Source: Terriglobales bacterium | GTDB taxonomy: Bacteria > Acidobacteriota > Terriglobia > Bryobacterales > Bryobacteraceae | DNA length: 64,000 nucleotides | Assembly (NCBI GenBank): GCA_027485675.1 | Contig: JAIXQP010000025.1 | Location: forward strand, 248,001-312,000 | Reading direction: 5' to 3' | Part shown: one piece after another, positions 1 through 8,666 of the stretch | Position numbering within the stretch: position 1 is the stretch's first letter | How the letters are laid out: each line of letters opens with the position of its first letter | Made by a program: the position numbers and the translations under genes | The notes under the pieces: generated by a model | What the model saw: the letters and a program-made list of their open reading frames with translations, nothing else | Database searches by the model: none | Told to the model about the DNA's origin: nothing

Positions 1-694
1 GCCGCATCCCCCCGCCCAGCCGCTTCCGCAGCAGCCGGCCCTTATCCATCTGCTTCTGCGTACCCACCAGCATCGATCCCACCGGCGCGCCTAAACCCTT
101 CGAAAGGCAGAACATCACTGTATCGGCGTACTGCGCAATCTCCACCGGCGCCACGTTCAGCGCCGTCGCCGCATGGAAGAACCGCGCCCCGTCCATATGC
201 ACCGGCAAGCCCCGGCTCTCCGCCCCGCGCTTGATCTCGGCCAACTGCTCCAGCGGATACACCGTCCCGCCAGCGACATTGTGCGTGTTCTCGACGGCAA
301 TCAGCCCCGTCGGCGCGGCGTGCGGACCCACCGGGCGGATCTCCTTTGCAATCGCCTCCCAGCTCAGATGGCCCCGCTCGGTCGGAATGGCGCGCGCCAG
401 GCACCCGGCGAACCAGGCCATCATCGAAAGCTCATAGTTCAGCACATGAGCCCGCGAATCGCAGATCACCTCCTGCCCGTGCTCCGTGTGCACCGTCATG
501 CCGATCGTGTTGCCCATGCAACCCGTCGGAACAAACAGGCCGGCCTCTTTGCCCATGATCTCCGCGGCGCGGGCTTCCAGGCGGTTGACCGTCGGGTCTT
601 CCTGATAAACGTCGTCGCCGACTTCCGCTTCGGCCATGGCCCGGCGCATCGCCGGAGTAGGTTTGGTGACGGTGTCACTTCGCAAATCGATCAT
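1..694 (-). CDS. ltaE: Low-specificity L-threonine aldolase, 3' end outside window
   Basis: PLP enzyme that cleaves L-threonine or L-allo-threonine to glycine and acetaldehyde in the cytoplasm. The first 231 residues are visible; the family is usually about 340 aa, so roughly a third is cut off by the window edge. The N-terminus [12 protein letters not shown] is the classic aldolase start (binding of the substrate/PLP environment), and the Schiff-base lysine sits in the motif [13 protein letters not shown] at about K199. DGARFFHA (about 168-175) carries the PLP-ring aspartate. The ATG overlaps the hemW stop codon by 4 bp (ATGA), so it is probably translated from the cyaY-hemW-ltaE transcript. 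Family assignment is firm; stereospecificity cannot be read from sequence. Confidence 0.93.
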   Translation of the reverse strand, partial: MIDLRSDTVTKPTPAMRRAMAEAEVGDDVYQEDPTVNRLEARAAEIMGKEAGLFVPTGCMGNTIGMTVHTEHGQEVICDSRAHVLNYELSMMAWFAGCLARAIPTERGHLSWEAIAKEIRPVGPHAAPTGLIAVENTHNVAGGTVYPLEQLAEIKRGAESRGLPVHMDGARFFHAATALNVAPVEIAQYADTVMFCLSKGLGAPVGSMLVGTQKQMDKGRLLRKRLGGGMR

Positions 695-1761
695 AAGAAT
701 TCCTGGAGTACTTCGTTAGAAAGCAAGACGCCGCGCGGCGAAAGGCGCAGCCGGCCGCCCGTCCGTTCAAGCAGCCCATCGGACAAAAAACGCTCAATCG
801 GCTCGGCCCAACGGGTCCACTCGGCTGGCTCCGGCTCTACGCCCTCACTCAGGCGGAGGCCCACGAAGAAACGTTCGCTGGCCGGGTCGGCGGGCGCCGC
901 CTCCTCGCGGCCGGGGCCCTTCTCGACGTAAGCCAGCGCGGTTTCCGGGTTCTGCCAGCGCTGCCCCGCGGCGTTCGAGTGCGCATCCGCCCCGAAGCCG
1001 AGATACTCTTCGAGGCGCCAATATTTCAGGTTGTGCAAAGACGGCTGGCCAAAGTTCGAAACCTCGTAGCGCGGCAGCCCCATCGCCTCCAGCCGCTCCA
1101 CCGCCCGTTCGTACATCGTGGCAATCGCGTCATCGTCCGGAATGTCCCGCGCGCCGTACTTCGGCCCGTTGTTCAGAATCTCGAGGCCCAACCGCGAGTC
1201 TTCATCAACTTCGAGCATATAGACGGAAGCATGCGGCGGCGCGAGCCGTTCGATCCAGTCGAGCGACGTCTCCCAGCTCGCCGGCGTTTGCGCGGCCAGC
1301 CCCGCGATCAGATCGAGGTTGATGTTCGCCATCCCCTCTTCCCGCAGCATCGCCACATCGGCGGCCACGATCTCCGCCGTATGCTTGCGGCCCGTCTTGC
1401 GCAGCTCCGCTTCGACGAACGACTGCACCCCCAGGCTCACCCGGTTGATTCCCGCTTCCCGCCACGCGGCCACCTGCTCCCGGCTGAACGATCCCGGCGC
1501 AGCCTCCAGCGTAGCCTCGGCCCACGGCCGGCCCGGGATGCGGTTCAACAACTCGCGCAGATCCTCATTGCCAATCTGGCTCGGCGTCCCGCCGCCGAGA
1601 TACACCGTCTCGGGCGTCCACGGCCATGCCGCCTGCTCCAGCTCCTGCCGCAGCGCCGCGTGGTACCGCCCCTCCAACTCCCGCGGGAACACCCCGGAAG
1701 CGAAGTTGCAGTACGTGCATTTCTGGGCGCAGAACGGGAAGGAGAGGTAGACGCCGGGCAT
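691..1761 (-). CDS. hemW: Radical SAM heme chaperone HemW
   Basis: Coproporphyrinogen-III-oxidase-like radical SAM protein of 356 aa, slightly shorter than typical HemW (about 380). The cysteines that bind the 4Fe-4S/SAM cluster are C11, C15 and C18 in [11 protein letters not shown], followed by the GGGTPS motif (about residues 56-61) that contacts SAM. HemW inserts heme into target proteins rather than decarboxylating coproporphyrinogen; the CxxxCxxC spacing without the extra cysteine typical of HemN supports that reading. Its start abuts the stop of cyaY with no gap and its stop overlaps the ltaE start, so the three form one operon. An iron-chaperone/heme-chaperone pairing is biologically sensible but the functional link is inference. 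Confidence 0.93.
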   Translation of the reverse strand: MPGVYLSFPFCAQKCTYCNFASGVFPRELEGRYHAALRQELEQAAWPWTPETVYLGGGTPSQIGNEDLRELLNRIPGRPWAEATLEAAPGSFSREQVAAWREAGINRVSLGVQSFVEAELRKTGRKHTAEIVAADVAMLREEGMANINLDLIAGLAAQTPASWETSLDWIERLAPPHASVYMLEVDEDSRLGLEILNNGPKYGARDIPDDDAIATMYERAVERLEAMGLPRYEVSNFGQPSLHNLKYWRLEEYLGFGADAHSNAAGQRWQNPETALAYVEKGPGREEAAPADPASERFFVGLRLSEGVEPEPAEWTRWAEPIERFLSDGLLERTGGRLRLSPRGVLLSNEVLQEFL

Positions 1762-2094
1762 TTAAGAGAGGCTGACGGTCTCGCCGAGTTGCTCACTGAC
1801 GTGGGCGCCGATCAGCTCCGCCAGCGATTGGCCCGTCTCCGTCAGCACGAAGGCGCTCCGGTCCGCCACCCAATCGAGCTTAAAGCTGCGGGAGTGCGCC
1901 GACACCCAAACCTGGCGAACCGGCGTCTGAGGGCTCACCACGAACTTCGCCCGCGGCGAATCAAACTCCACCGTCAACGTGCCATTATTGAAGTCGGCCT
2001 CGAAGTCGTGTTCGTCCGAGGCGGTGGCGAGCGATTTGAACAGCGCCGTCATCGCATCTTCACATTTCAGCCGAAAGTCTTGTTCGTCGAGCAT
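1762..2094 (-). CDS. cyaY: Iron donor protein CyaY (frataxin)
   Basis: A 110 aa protein matching bacterial frataxin in length and layout: an acidic N-terminal helix (DEQDFRLKCEDAMTAL), a five-strand sheet with the motif GTLTVEF, then a conserved Trp (QVWVSA) and a C-terminal helix. Frataxin binds Fe(II) weakly on acidic helix-1 residues and modulates iron-sulfur cluster assembly on IscS/IscU. It is the first gene of the cyaY-hemW-ltaE run and lies divergent to bshC, with a 52 bp shared promoter region. Frataxin is best known from Proteobacteria and mitochondria, so its presence here is worth noting. The GTLTV and WVSA positions make the call good but the sequence is divergent. Confidence 0.8.
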   Translation of the reverse strand: MLDEQDFRLKCEDAMTALFKSLATASDEHDFEADFNNGTLTVEFDSPRAKFVVSPQTPVRQVWVSAHSRSFKLDWVADRSAFVLTETGQSLAELIGAHVSEQLGETVSLS

Positions 2095-2146
2095 GAATCT
2101 TCACGGTAACAGAAAGCATCATTTGATAGGCTGATCTTTTAAGAGG

Positions 2147-3679
2147 ATGACAACGACCTGTATCCGGCACACTGAGCTGCCGAACACTTCCCGGCTGTTC
2201 GCCGATCTGGTCTATCATTTTGACCGGGTCGCATCCTTTTACGCCCACGCCCCCTACGATCCCGCCTCCTTTGCCGCCGCCGCCCGGCAGATTCAGTACC
2301 CCGCCGCCCGGCGCGCCGCCATGGTGGCTGCCCTGGCCGCGCAGAACCCGGGCAACCCGTCGCTAGAGATCCTGGCCCGCGAAGGAACGGTTGCCGTCGT
2401 CACCGGCCAGCAGGTCGGCCTCTTCTCTGGCCCCTGCTACTCCATCTTCAAAGCGCTTTCGGCCATCCGGCTGGCCGAAAACTTAACGGCGCAAGGCATT
2501 CCGGCGGTCCCCGTGTTCTGGCTGGCGACCGAAGATCATGATCTTGTCGAGATCAATCAGGCATGGGTCTTCAACGCGGCGCACGAAGTGGTCGGCCTGA
2601 AGACCGCCGCGACGAATCCGCTCGCCGGCCCTGTCGGGCCCATCCCGGTGGGCGAAGCCCCGCTCGCCGAGTTGGCCGCGGCCCTGGACGGTCTGCCCTA
2701 CGCCGACGACGTGATGGCGATGGTCCGCGAATGCTATGCGCCGGGGGCCACCTTCGGCAGCGCCTTCCGGGCGCTCGCGCAGAAGCTACTGGCCAAGTGG
2801 CCGATCCTGTTCCTCGATCCGCTCGCCCCGGCGATTCGCGCCATCGGCGCCCCGCTGCTCGAGCAGGTGGTGGCCCAAGCCCCGGAGCTAAACGCCGCCC
2901 TGCTTGCGCGCAACCAGCAACTGGCCGCCGCCGGCTATCACACCCAGGTCCACGTCGAAGCCGGCAGCACGCTGCTCTTCTCCCTCGAAGGCGGCAAGCG
3001 GATCCCCTGGAATGGCGCGCCCATCGATACGAGCCTGCTCTCCCCCAACGCCCTGCTCCGCCCCGTGCTGCAGGACTATCTCCTCCCCACCGTCGCCTAC
3101 TTCGGCGGCCCGGCGGAACTCGCGTATTTCGCCCAATCCCAGGTGCTCTATCAGCGCCTCCTGGGCCGCATGCCCGTCATGCTCCACCGCGCCGGCTTCA
3201 CGCTGCTCGACAGCCGCACCGAGAAGATTCTCACTCACTACGGCCTGAGCGTGGTCGATACCCTGATCCACGAAACGGGCCTCCACGAACGCCTCGCCGC
3301 CAAGCTCATCCCGGCCGGCATCACGGAGAAAGTCGCCGCCCTGCGCGCGAATCTCGGCAGTGAAGTCGCGGCGCTCTTTGCCGACGTCCGCGCCCTGGAC
3401 CCGACCCTTGAAAAGGTCCTCGCCAAGGGCAGCGCGAAGATGATCTTCCAACTCGACAAGATGGAGCGCAAGACCGCCCGCCAGGCGCTCCGCCGCGACG
3501 AGCAGGCGCAGCGGCAGGCGCTCTATCTGCACCACAGCCTCTATCCCCATCGCCACATGCAGGAGCGCTTCTACAGCATTCTGCCCTTCCTCGCCCAGCA
3601 CGGCCCCGACCTGATCGAACGCATCTACGAGCACGTCGAAGTGGGCTGCCCGGATCACCAGGTGCTTCCGATACACTAG
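2147..3679 (+). CDS. bshC: Bacillithiol biosynthesis cysteine-adding enzyme BshC
   Basis: A 510 aa protein with the full-length architecture of BshC, the last enzyme of bacillithiol synthesis, which joins cysteine to glucosaminyl-malate. Diagnostic motifs are VVTGQQVGLFSGPCY (from about residue 84), FWLATEDHD (124-132) in the Rossmann core, and a C-terminal coiled-coil region rich in Arg/Gln (about 430-480). The start MTTTCIRHTEL has an AGAGG directly before the ATG with almost no spacer, so translation initiation may be weak or the true start may differ by a few codons. bshA and bshB are not in the window. It is followed within 4 bp by the HpaI-like aldolase, so the two are probably cotranscribed. 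Confidence 0.93.
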   Translation: MTTTCIRHTELPNTSRLFADLVYHFDRVASFYAHAPYDPASFAAAARQIQYPAARRAAMVAALAAQNPGNPSLEILAREGTVAVVTGQQVGLFSGPCYSIFKALSAIRLAENLTAQGIPAVPVFWLATEDHDLVEINQAWVFNAAHEVVGLKTAATNPLAGPVGPIPVGEAPLAELAAALDGLPYADDVMAMVRECYAPGATFGSAFRALAQKLLAKWPILFLDPLAPAIRAIGAPLLEQVVAQAPELNAALLARNQQLAAAGYHTQVHVEAGSTLLFSLEGGKRIPWNGAPIDTSLLSPNALLRPVLQDYLLPTVAYFGGPAELAYFAQSQVLYQRLLGRMPVMLHRAGFTLLDSRTEKILTHYGLSVVDTLIHETGLHERLAAKLIPAGITEKVAALRANLGSEVAALFADVRALDPTLEKVLAKGSAKMIFQLDKMERKTARQALRRDEQAQRQALYLHHSLYPHRHMQERFYSILPFLAQHGPDLIERIYEHVEVGCPDHQVLPIH

Positions 3680-3683
3680 CGCC

Positions 3684-4451
3684 ATGCGCTTGAACCCCGT
3701 GAAGCAGGCCTTGCTGGCTGGCCAGACCGTGCTCGGCACCTCCTATGGACAACTCCGCGATCCGGAGATCGCCCGGATCCTCAAAGCAGCCGGCTTCGAC
3801 TACGCCTATCTCGACGGTGAGCACGGCTGCTTCGGCATTGAAACGCAGCAGGACATCTGCCGCGTGGCCGGCCTCTGCGGGTTGACCATCTTCGCCCGCG
3901 TGGCCGACATGCAGTACGACCTGATCGCCCGTTCGCTCGATTGCGGCGCCGACGGCATTATCTTCCCGCGCGTCGAATCGCCGGAGCTGCTCGAACAGGC
4001 CGTGAGCTGGTGCAAGTTCCCGCCGGTGGGCATTCGCGGCTTCGGGCTCACCGCCATGCAGAACAACTACGAAAACGTCACGATTCCGCAGGTGATGACG
4101 CACCGGAACGAGAACGGCATGGTAATCCTGCAGATTGAAACCCAACGGGCGTTTGAAGCCCGCGAGGAGCTGCTTTCGGTGCCGGGCATCGACGTCGTCA
4201 TGGTCGGCCCCGTGGATCTCTCCATTTCCCTCGGCGTACCCGGCCAGTTCGACGATCCGAAGATGGAAGCCACCCTCGACGCCATTCGCGAGACCTGCGA
4301 CGCCAAAGGTATCGCCCCGGGCATTCAGGCCCGCAATCTGGCGTTATCGTCGAAATGGCGCGACCGCGGCTACCGGTTTCTGGGAACCGCCTCGGAATGG
4401 GCCATGATGCTCGAGAAGGGCAAGGAGATCGTAGGCGCGCTACGAAAGTGA
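3684..4451 (+). CDS. HpcH/HpaI-type class II aldolase
   Basis: A 255 aa metal-dependent pyruvate aldolase of the HpcH/HpaI/citrate lyase beta family. The family fold and catalytic set are visible: D44-G-E-H47-G (catalytic His), PRVE with R96 that holds the pyruvate carboxylate, E152 in LQIET and D178 in VGPVDLS as metal ligands. Relatives cleave 4-hydroxy-2-ketoheptanedioate or 2-keto-3-deoxy-sugar acids; the substrate here cannot be told from sequence. The gene starts 4 bp after bshC. No aromatic-degradation genes flank it, which argues against a dedicated hpa pathway and for a general keto-acid aldolase role. That last point is inference. Confidence 0.9.
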   Translation: MRLNPVKQALLAGQTVLGTSYGQLRDPEIARILKAAGFDYAYLDGEHGCFGIETQQDICRVAGLCGLTIFARVADMQYDLIARSLDCGADGIIFPRVESPELLEQAVSWCKFPPVGIRGFGLTAMQNNYENVTIPQVMTHRNENGMVILQIETQRAFEAREELLSVPGIDVVMVGPVDLSISLGVPGQFDDPKMEATLDAIRETCDAKGIAPGIQARNLALSSKWRDRGYRFLGTASEWAMMLEKGKEIVGALRK

Positions 4452-4455
4452 GCAA

Positions 4456-4544
4456 TGGTGCCGAAGGTGGGAGTCGAACCCACATGGGGAGTGAACCCCG
4501 GCAGATTTTGAGTCTGCTGTGTATACCAGTTCCACCACTTCGGC
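4456..4544 (-). tRNA. tRNA-Leu, anticodon CAA
   Basis: Reading the minus strand, a 7 bp acceptor stem GCCGAAG/CTTCGGC is followed by discriminator A and an encoded CCA (4456-4458). The anticodon arm is GCAGA-CTCAAAA-TCTGC, giving anticodon CAA (codon UUG). The T-arm contains GGGTTCGAATCCC-like bases as GTTCGACTCCC, and an extended variable arm typical of class II tRNAs accounts for the 89 nt length. The gene lies head-to-head with the flanking aldolase stop, 4 bp away. Confidence 0.97.
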
Positions 4545-4569
4545 ACTGACCCTACAATTATAGCAGCAG

Positions 4570-5013
4570 ATGAGTGCTCCGTTCGATAGTCAAGATGTCG
4601 TCAATCGCCTGGCGCAGCTCGCGCAGCCCCGGCTCCAGGAATTGCTCCGCCTCAGTTCCGCCCGGCACATCTACGATCCCATGCCCGGCCTGCCCGGCGC
4701 GAAGCATCTTGCGGCCGAAGGCGAGGTCCTCCTCAACAACTACCCCCGCACGGTGCAACCCTACCAGAGCATCGAGCGCTTTCTTTCCAAAGAAAAGGCC
4801 ATCCCGTTTCTCATCGAACCCGGCCTCGTACCCCTCGTCAAGGCTCTCGCCCTGGACGTCCGCGGCCGGAAACTGCTCGTCACCAGAAAACCGGCGCCCC
4901 GGGAAAGTGACCGGGGCGCCGTTGGATATCTGCCGGGCTTTGGCGTCCGGTTGCTGCTCGCGACCGGACCCGAAACCACGCTGACCTGGGAATGCCTCTA
5001 CGGCGTCCTATAG
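4570..5013 (+). CDS. Conserved-looking hypothetical protein, 147 aa
   Basis: I do not recognise a family. The protein is soluble, has no signal peptide or membrane segment, and looks globular: an N-terminal helix with DVVNRLAQLAQPRLQELL, a middle part with PYQSIERFLSKEKAIPFLIEP and a C-terminal strand-rich part ending GPETTLTWECLYGVL. The last 6 bases overlap the end of the convergent DUF1552 gene. The ATG at 4570 is followed by codon use like that of its neighbours, so I regard it as a real gene. No function is proposed. Confidence 0.6.
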   Translation: MSAPFDSQDVVNRLAQLAQPRLQELLRLSSARHIYDPMPGLPGAKHLAAEGEVLLNNYPRTVQPYQSIERFLSKEKAIPFLIEPGLVPLVKALALDVRGRKLLVTRKPAPRESDRGAVGYLPGFGVRLLLATGPETTLTWECLYGVL

Positions 5014-6366
5014 CTCCGTCAGGTGCTCCACTTTGCCGGTCGAATCGCCGATCCGCTCCGGCTGCACGCCCACGTTATCGAGCATCGTCAGGAACAGGTT
5101 CGTCATCGGCGTGCCCTTCTTGAAGCGCACGTGGCGCCCGCCGTGGATCTTGCCGCCGCCGCCACCCGCCAGGATGGTCGGCAGGTTCAGATGCTCGTGC
5201 CGGTTGCCGTCGCTGATGCTGCTGCCGTAAACCACCATGGAGTGATCGAGCAACGTGCCATCACCCTCCTTGGCGCCCTTCAGCTTGCCCAGGAACTGGC
5301 TGAACATCTCCACATGGTGCTGGTCGATCTTCTGCAGCCGGTCGATCTTCGCCGGGTCGTTGAAGTGGTGCGACAAGCCATGATGCGCATCCGGCACGCC
5401 GATATTCCGGTAGGTCCGGTTGCCGCCTTCGCGGCCGATCATGAACGTCACAATCCGCGTCAGGTCCGCCTGGAACGCCACCGTAACCAGATCGAACATC
5501 AGTTGAATGTGCTCTTCAAACGTCGGCGGAATGCCCGCCGGCCGGTCCAGCGCCGGAATGGACGCCGCCCGTTCGTTCGGCTCTTCGCTCTTCTGGATCT
5601 TCCGTTCAATCTCGCGGACCGCATCCATGTACTCGCCGAGCTTCCGCTTGTCGGAAGCGCCGAGCTGCATGCCCAGGCGGGCGGCGTCCTCGCGGACGAA
5701 ATCGAGAATGCTGCGGTCCTGCTTGGCCTGCGCGGCGCGGGCCGCCGGGTCCGTGGAGTCGCCATCGCCGAACAGCCGCTCGAACAGCGCGCGCGGGTTG
5801 ATCTCCGGCGGCATCGGCGTGGAAGGCGACCGCCAGGAGACGGTGTTGCTGTACGCGCAGCTATAGCCGCTGTCACAACCGCCCACCAGCCGCGCGTCTT
5901 CAAGACCAATCTCGAGCGACGGCAACACCGTCCGTCCGCCGATCTCCTTGGCCGCCACCTGGTCCACTGAGATGCCCGCCTTGATGTCCGAGCCCTGCGT
6001 CTTCTTCGGATGCACGCCGGTGAGCCACGTCGCGCCCGCGCGGGCATGGTCGCCGGCGCCGTCGCCAAGCGCCTGGCCGTTGTAATGATCGAGACCGGAG
6101 AGCACCAGCAGGTCCTTGCGGTATGGCGCCAACGACTGCAGCGTCTTCGGGAACTCAAACGCTTTGCCGTCGGCCGAAGGGGTCCAGTGGTTCATGATGA
6201 TGCCGTTCGGCACGTAGCAGAACGCCATCCGGACGGCCGGCGCGGCAGCGGTGCGCGCGGCGTGGCTCAGTGCCGGAACCATCGCATCGAACAGGGGCAG
6301 GCCGAGGGCGGTGCCGAAACCGCGCAGCAACGTGCGGCGGTCGAGAGCTTTTTTGGTGATGATCAT
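5008..6366 (-). CDS. DUF1552 domain protein, Tat-exported
   Basis: A 452 aa protein of the DUF1552 family, common in Planctomycetes and Acidobacteria. The N-terminus has a twin-arginine signal (DRRTLLRGFGTALGLPLF, R10-R11 then a hydrophobic stretch), so export of a folded, perhaps cofactor-bearing, protein is expected. The body has alkaline-phosphatase-superfamily-like features such as LVLSGLDHYNG, HARAGATWLTG, and near the C-terminus VYGSSISDGNRHEHLNLPTI. The ATG overlaps the stop of the upstream cytochrome gene by 4 bp, so both proteins are made together, the usual arrangement for this pair. The biochemical activity of DUF1552 proteins is not established to my knowledge. Confidence 0.92.
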   Translation of the reverse strand: MIITKKALDRRTLLRGFGTALGLPLFDAMVPALSHAARTAAAPAVRMAFCYVPNGIIMNHWTPSADGKAFEFPKTLQSLAPYRKDLLVLSGLDHYNGQALGDGAGDHARAGATWLTGVHPKKTQGSDIKAGISVDQVAAKEIGGRTVLPSLEIGLEDARLVGGCDSGYSCAYSNTVSWRSPSTPMPPEINPRALFERLFGDGDSTDPAARAAQAKQDRSILDFVREDAARLGMQLGASDKRKLGEYMDAVREIERKIQKSEEPNERAASIPALDRPAGIPPTFEEHIQLMFDLVTVAFQADLTRIVTFMIGREGGNRTYRNIGVPDAHHGLSHHFNDPAKIDRLQKIDQHHVEMFSQFLGKLKGAKEGDGTLLDHSMVVYGSSISDGNRHEHLNLPTILAGGGGGKIHGGRHVRFKKGTPMTNLFLTMLDNVGVQPERIGDSTGKVEHLTEL

Positions 6367-8615
6367 CGTTCCGGACTCCTTCTCATTTGAAATGGTACGC
6401 TGTTCACGATCGCGTTGACGAGGGCGGAGAACTGGTGCTCGTTCTTCGCGGCATCGCGGCGGATCTGGCGAATGGCCGGCATGTCGTAATGTTCCAGGCC
6501 CCGGCCCAAGGCATAGGTCAAAAGCTTCTCCGCGAGACAGTCAACGAACTCGTCCTGCCGCTCGGAGAGAATGCGCTTCAGGTCGCCGGGTCCATCGAGC
6601 ATCACCCCGCCCGGCAAGGCGCCCGAAGCGTCGATCTTCACGCCACCCTCTTCGGCGCGGAACTTGCCTGTAGCGTCGTAGTTTTCGAGGGCAAAACCCA
6701 GCGGATCCAGACGGTCGTGGCAGGAGGCGCAGGCGGCCTTGGCCCGGTGAGCCTGCAGCGCGGCGCGCAGGTCCTTGGCTGAACCGTTGGCGCTATCGGC
6801 CAGGTCCGGCACATCCGGCGGCGGAGGCGGAGGCGGCGCGCCGACGATGTTTTCAAGAATCCATTTGCCCCGCAGCACCGGCGAGGTGCGCGTGGGGTAG
6901 GACGTCACCGTCAGGATGCTGCCGTGCGACAACAAGCCGCCGCGTTCCGGGTTCGTCAGCGCCACTTTGCGGAAGTAGGTGCCGCGCACACCGGGGATGC
7001 CGTAGTGGCGCGCCAGGCGTTCGTTCAAGAAGGTGTAGTCCGCGTTCAGGAAGTCGGTAATGCGGCGGTCCTCCTTCACGATATAGGTGAAGAAGGCCTC
7101 CGTCTCTTTCTGCAAAGCCGTGCGCAGCGAGTCATCAAACTGCGGATACTTTTCCGGGTCCGGCCGCCACGACGGCACGTTCCGCAGGTGCAGCCACTGC
7201 CCCGCGAAGTTGTCGACCAGGGCCTTCGCCTTCGGGTCGGCCAACATGCGCTTCACCTGCGCGGCCAGCACCGGGCGCAGCCGCTTCTGCTCGCCGAGGC
7301 GGAGCAGCTCTTCGTCCGGAATCGAGCTCCATAGGAAAAACGACAGCCGCGAGGCGAGTTCGAGATCGCTGACTTTATGCAGCGGCGTCGCGCCATTCGC
7401 TTCCTTCCGGAAGAGGAAGTTCGGCGACACCAGAATGCCGCGCAGCGCCATCTCCAGGCCCGCATCAAACGAGCCCGCCGAGGTATAGAGCCGCTGCAGC
7501 GGGGCGAGGTCCGCCGCGGTCACGGGCCGCCGGTAGGCCTGCCGGGCCAGCGTGGCCATGATCTTATTGGCGCAGGCGGCGGTCTTCTCCGCGCACTGCA
7601 AAATCCGCCGGCGGCTCGGCGTATCGCCGGGCCCGGTGGGGTTAAACGGGCCGCCAATCAGAACATATTCCAACTGCGTCAGCGAGGCCGGCGGCGGGCC
7701 AAAGCGGCCCACCGTGGCGCCAGCCGTGGTTTCGGACTTCGCCAGCTCCGTCAGAAACCCGGCTCCAATCGTGTGCAGCCCCGCCTTCAGCGGCACGCGC
7801 ACTTCGGAGTTCCGCGTGGCCTGCGACTCCTCCGCATTGCTATAAACCGTGTCGATCAGCTTCGCCCGGACGCCATCCACGCGCACATCAAGCTTGGCGG
7901 GCGGGAGCGTCGGGTCGGGGTTGCCGCGGACGCGAACCGTGACGACATACTCGGCATCCACCGGGAAGTAATGCTTGATGGTCATCCCGCTGCGCAGCGA
8001 AAGCGGCAGCGCTTCGCCGGAGTCGGAAGCGCCGGGCCGCGTAAACGTGTACTTCTCCACCACCGGGCTCTGCTTCGCCGTCCCCAACGCCTGACGCACC
8101 ACGCGGCGCGCCGTCGTCATGTACTTCTCCATCAGCAGCGGCGACACCGTGAGCACGGATCCGATATTGTCAAAGCCGTAGCCCGAGTCGTCCGCCGGCA
8201 GGCTGGCGGCGTGGTCCAGATCCAGGTCCAACAGGTCGCGGACCGCATTGGCGTATTCCGCCCGGTTCAACCGGTGCACCGTGGGCGTACCGGGGTTCGG
8301 AAACTTACGAATATTCTCATCGAGACGCGTCTCGAGCCACGACGCCAGGGCGGCGTTCGCTTCCGGCTTCGGACGCGGCAGGCCCTTGGGCGGCATCTCG
8401 CCCGTTTTGAGCTTCCGCAACACCTTCTCTAACTTGCCCGCGTGGTTGGCGACATCGGCCGTGGCAACCCCATCGAGCGAGAAGTCCGCCACCCGGCTCT
8501 GGTCGTTATGGCAGCCCTGGCAATACTGCTTCAGGGCCGTCTGCACGGTCGCAGCGTCTTGCGCGAAGACGGCCGCCGCGGCGAGGAAAAGCGAAATGGG
8601 AAGACGCAGCATCAC
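6363..8615 (-). CDS. Planctomycete-type cytochrome, DUF1587/1595/1592/1588/1585
   Basis: A 750 aa exported protein with a Sec signal peptide (residues 1-19, cleaved near VFA/Q). Domain order is the standard one: an N-terminal cytochrome c module with CQGCH at 32-36, DUF1587 (about 108-175, TVHRLNRAEYANAVRDLL), a carbohydrate-binding-like sheet, DUF1595 and DUF1592 (about 350-480), DUF1588 with RGGLLSHGSILT and a second heme site CASCH at 629-633, then DUF1585 at the C-terminus. Two c-type heme sites imply a periplasmic electron-transfer or oxidase role. It is the upstream partner of the DUF1552 gene (ATGA overlap). It is divergent from the ankyrin gene, with about 50 bp between the starts. 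The substrate is unknown. Confidence 0.93.
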   Translation of the reverse strand: MMLRLPISLFLAAAAVFAQDAATVQTALKQYCQGCHNDQSRVADFSLDGVATADVANHAGKLEKVLRKLKTGEMPPKGLPRPKPEANAALASWLETRLDENIRKFPNPGTPTVHRLNRAEYANAVRDLLDLDLDHAASLPADDSGYGFDNIGSVLTVSPLLMEKYMTTARRVVRQALGTAKQSPVVEKYTFTRPGASDSGEALPLSLRSGMTIKHYFPVDAEYVVTVRVRGNPDPTLPPAKLDVRVDGVRAKLIDTVYSNAEESQATRNSEVRVPLKAGLHTIGAGFLTELAKSETTAGATVGRFGPPPASLTQLEYVLIGGPFNPTGPGDTPSRRRILQCAEKTAACANKIMATLARQAYRRPVTAADLAPLQRLYTSAGSFDAGLEMALRGILVSPNFLFRKEANGATPLHKVSDLELASRLSFFLWSSIPDEELLRLGEQKRLRPVLAAQVKRMLADPKAKALVDNFAGQWLHLRNVPSWRPDPEKYPQFDDSLRTALQKETEAFFTYIVKEDRRITDFLNADYTFLNERLARHYGIPGVRGTYFRKVALTNPERGGLLSHGSILTVTSYPTRTSPVLRGKWILENIVGAPPPPPPPDVPDLADSANGSAKDLRAALQAHRAKAACASCHDRLDPLGFALENYDATGKFRAEEGGVKIDASGALPGGVMLDGPGDLKRILSERQDEFVDCLAEKLLTYALGRGLEHYDMPAIRQIRRDAAKNEHQFSALVNAIVNSVPFQMRRSPER

Positions 8616-8666
8616 TAATTTTAGGTAGGCCTTTCGCCCGTGTCACAGAAAGAATATCATTTCTTC

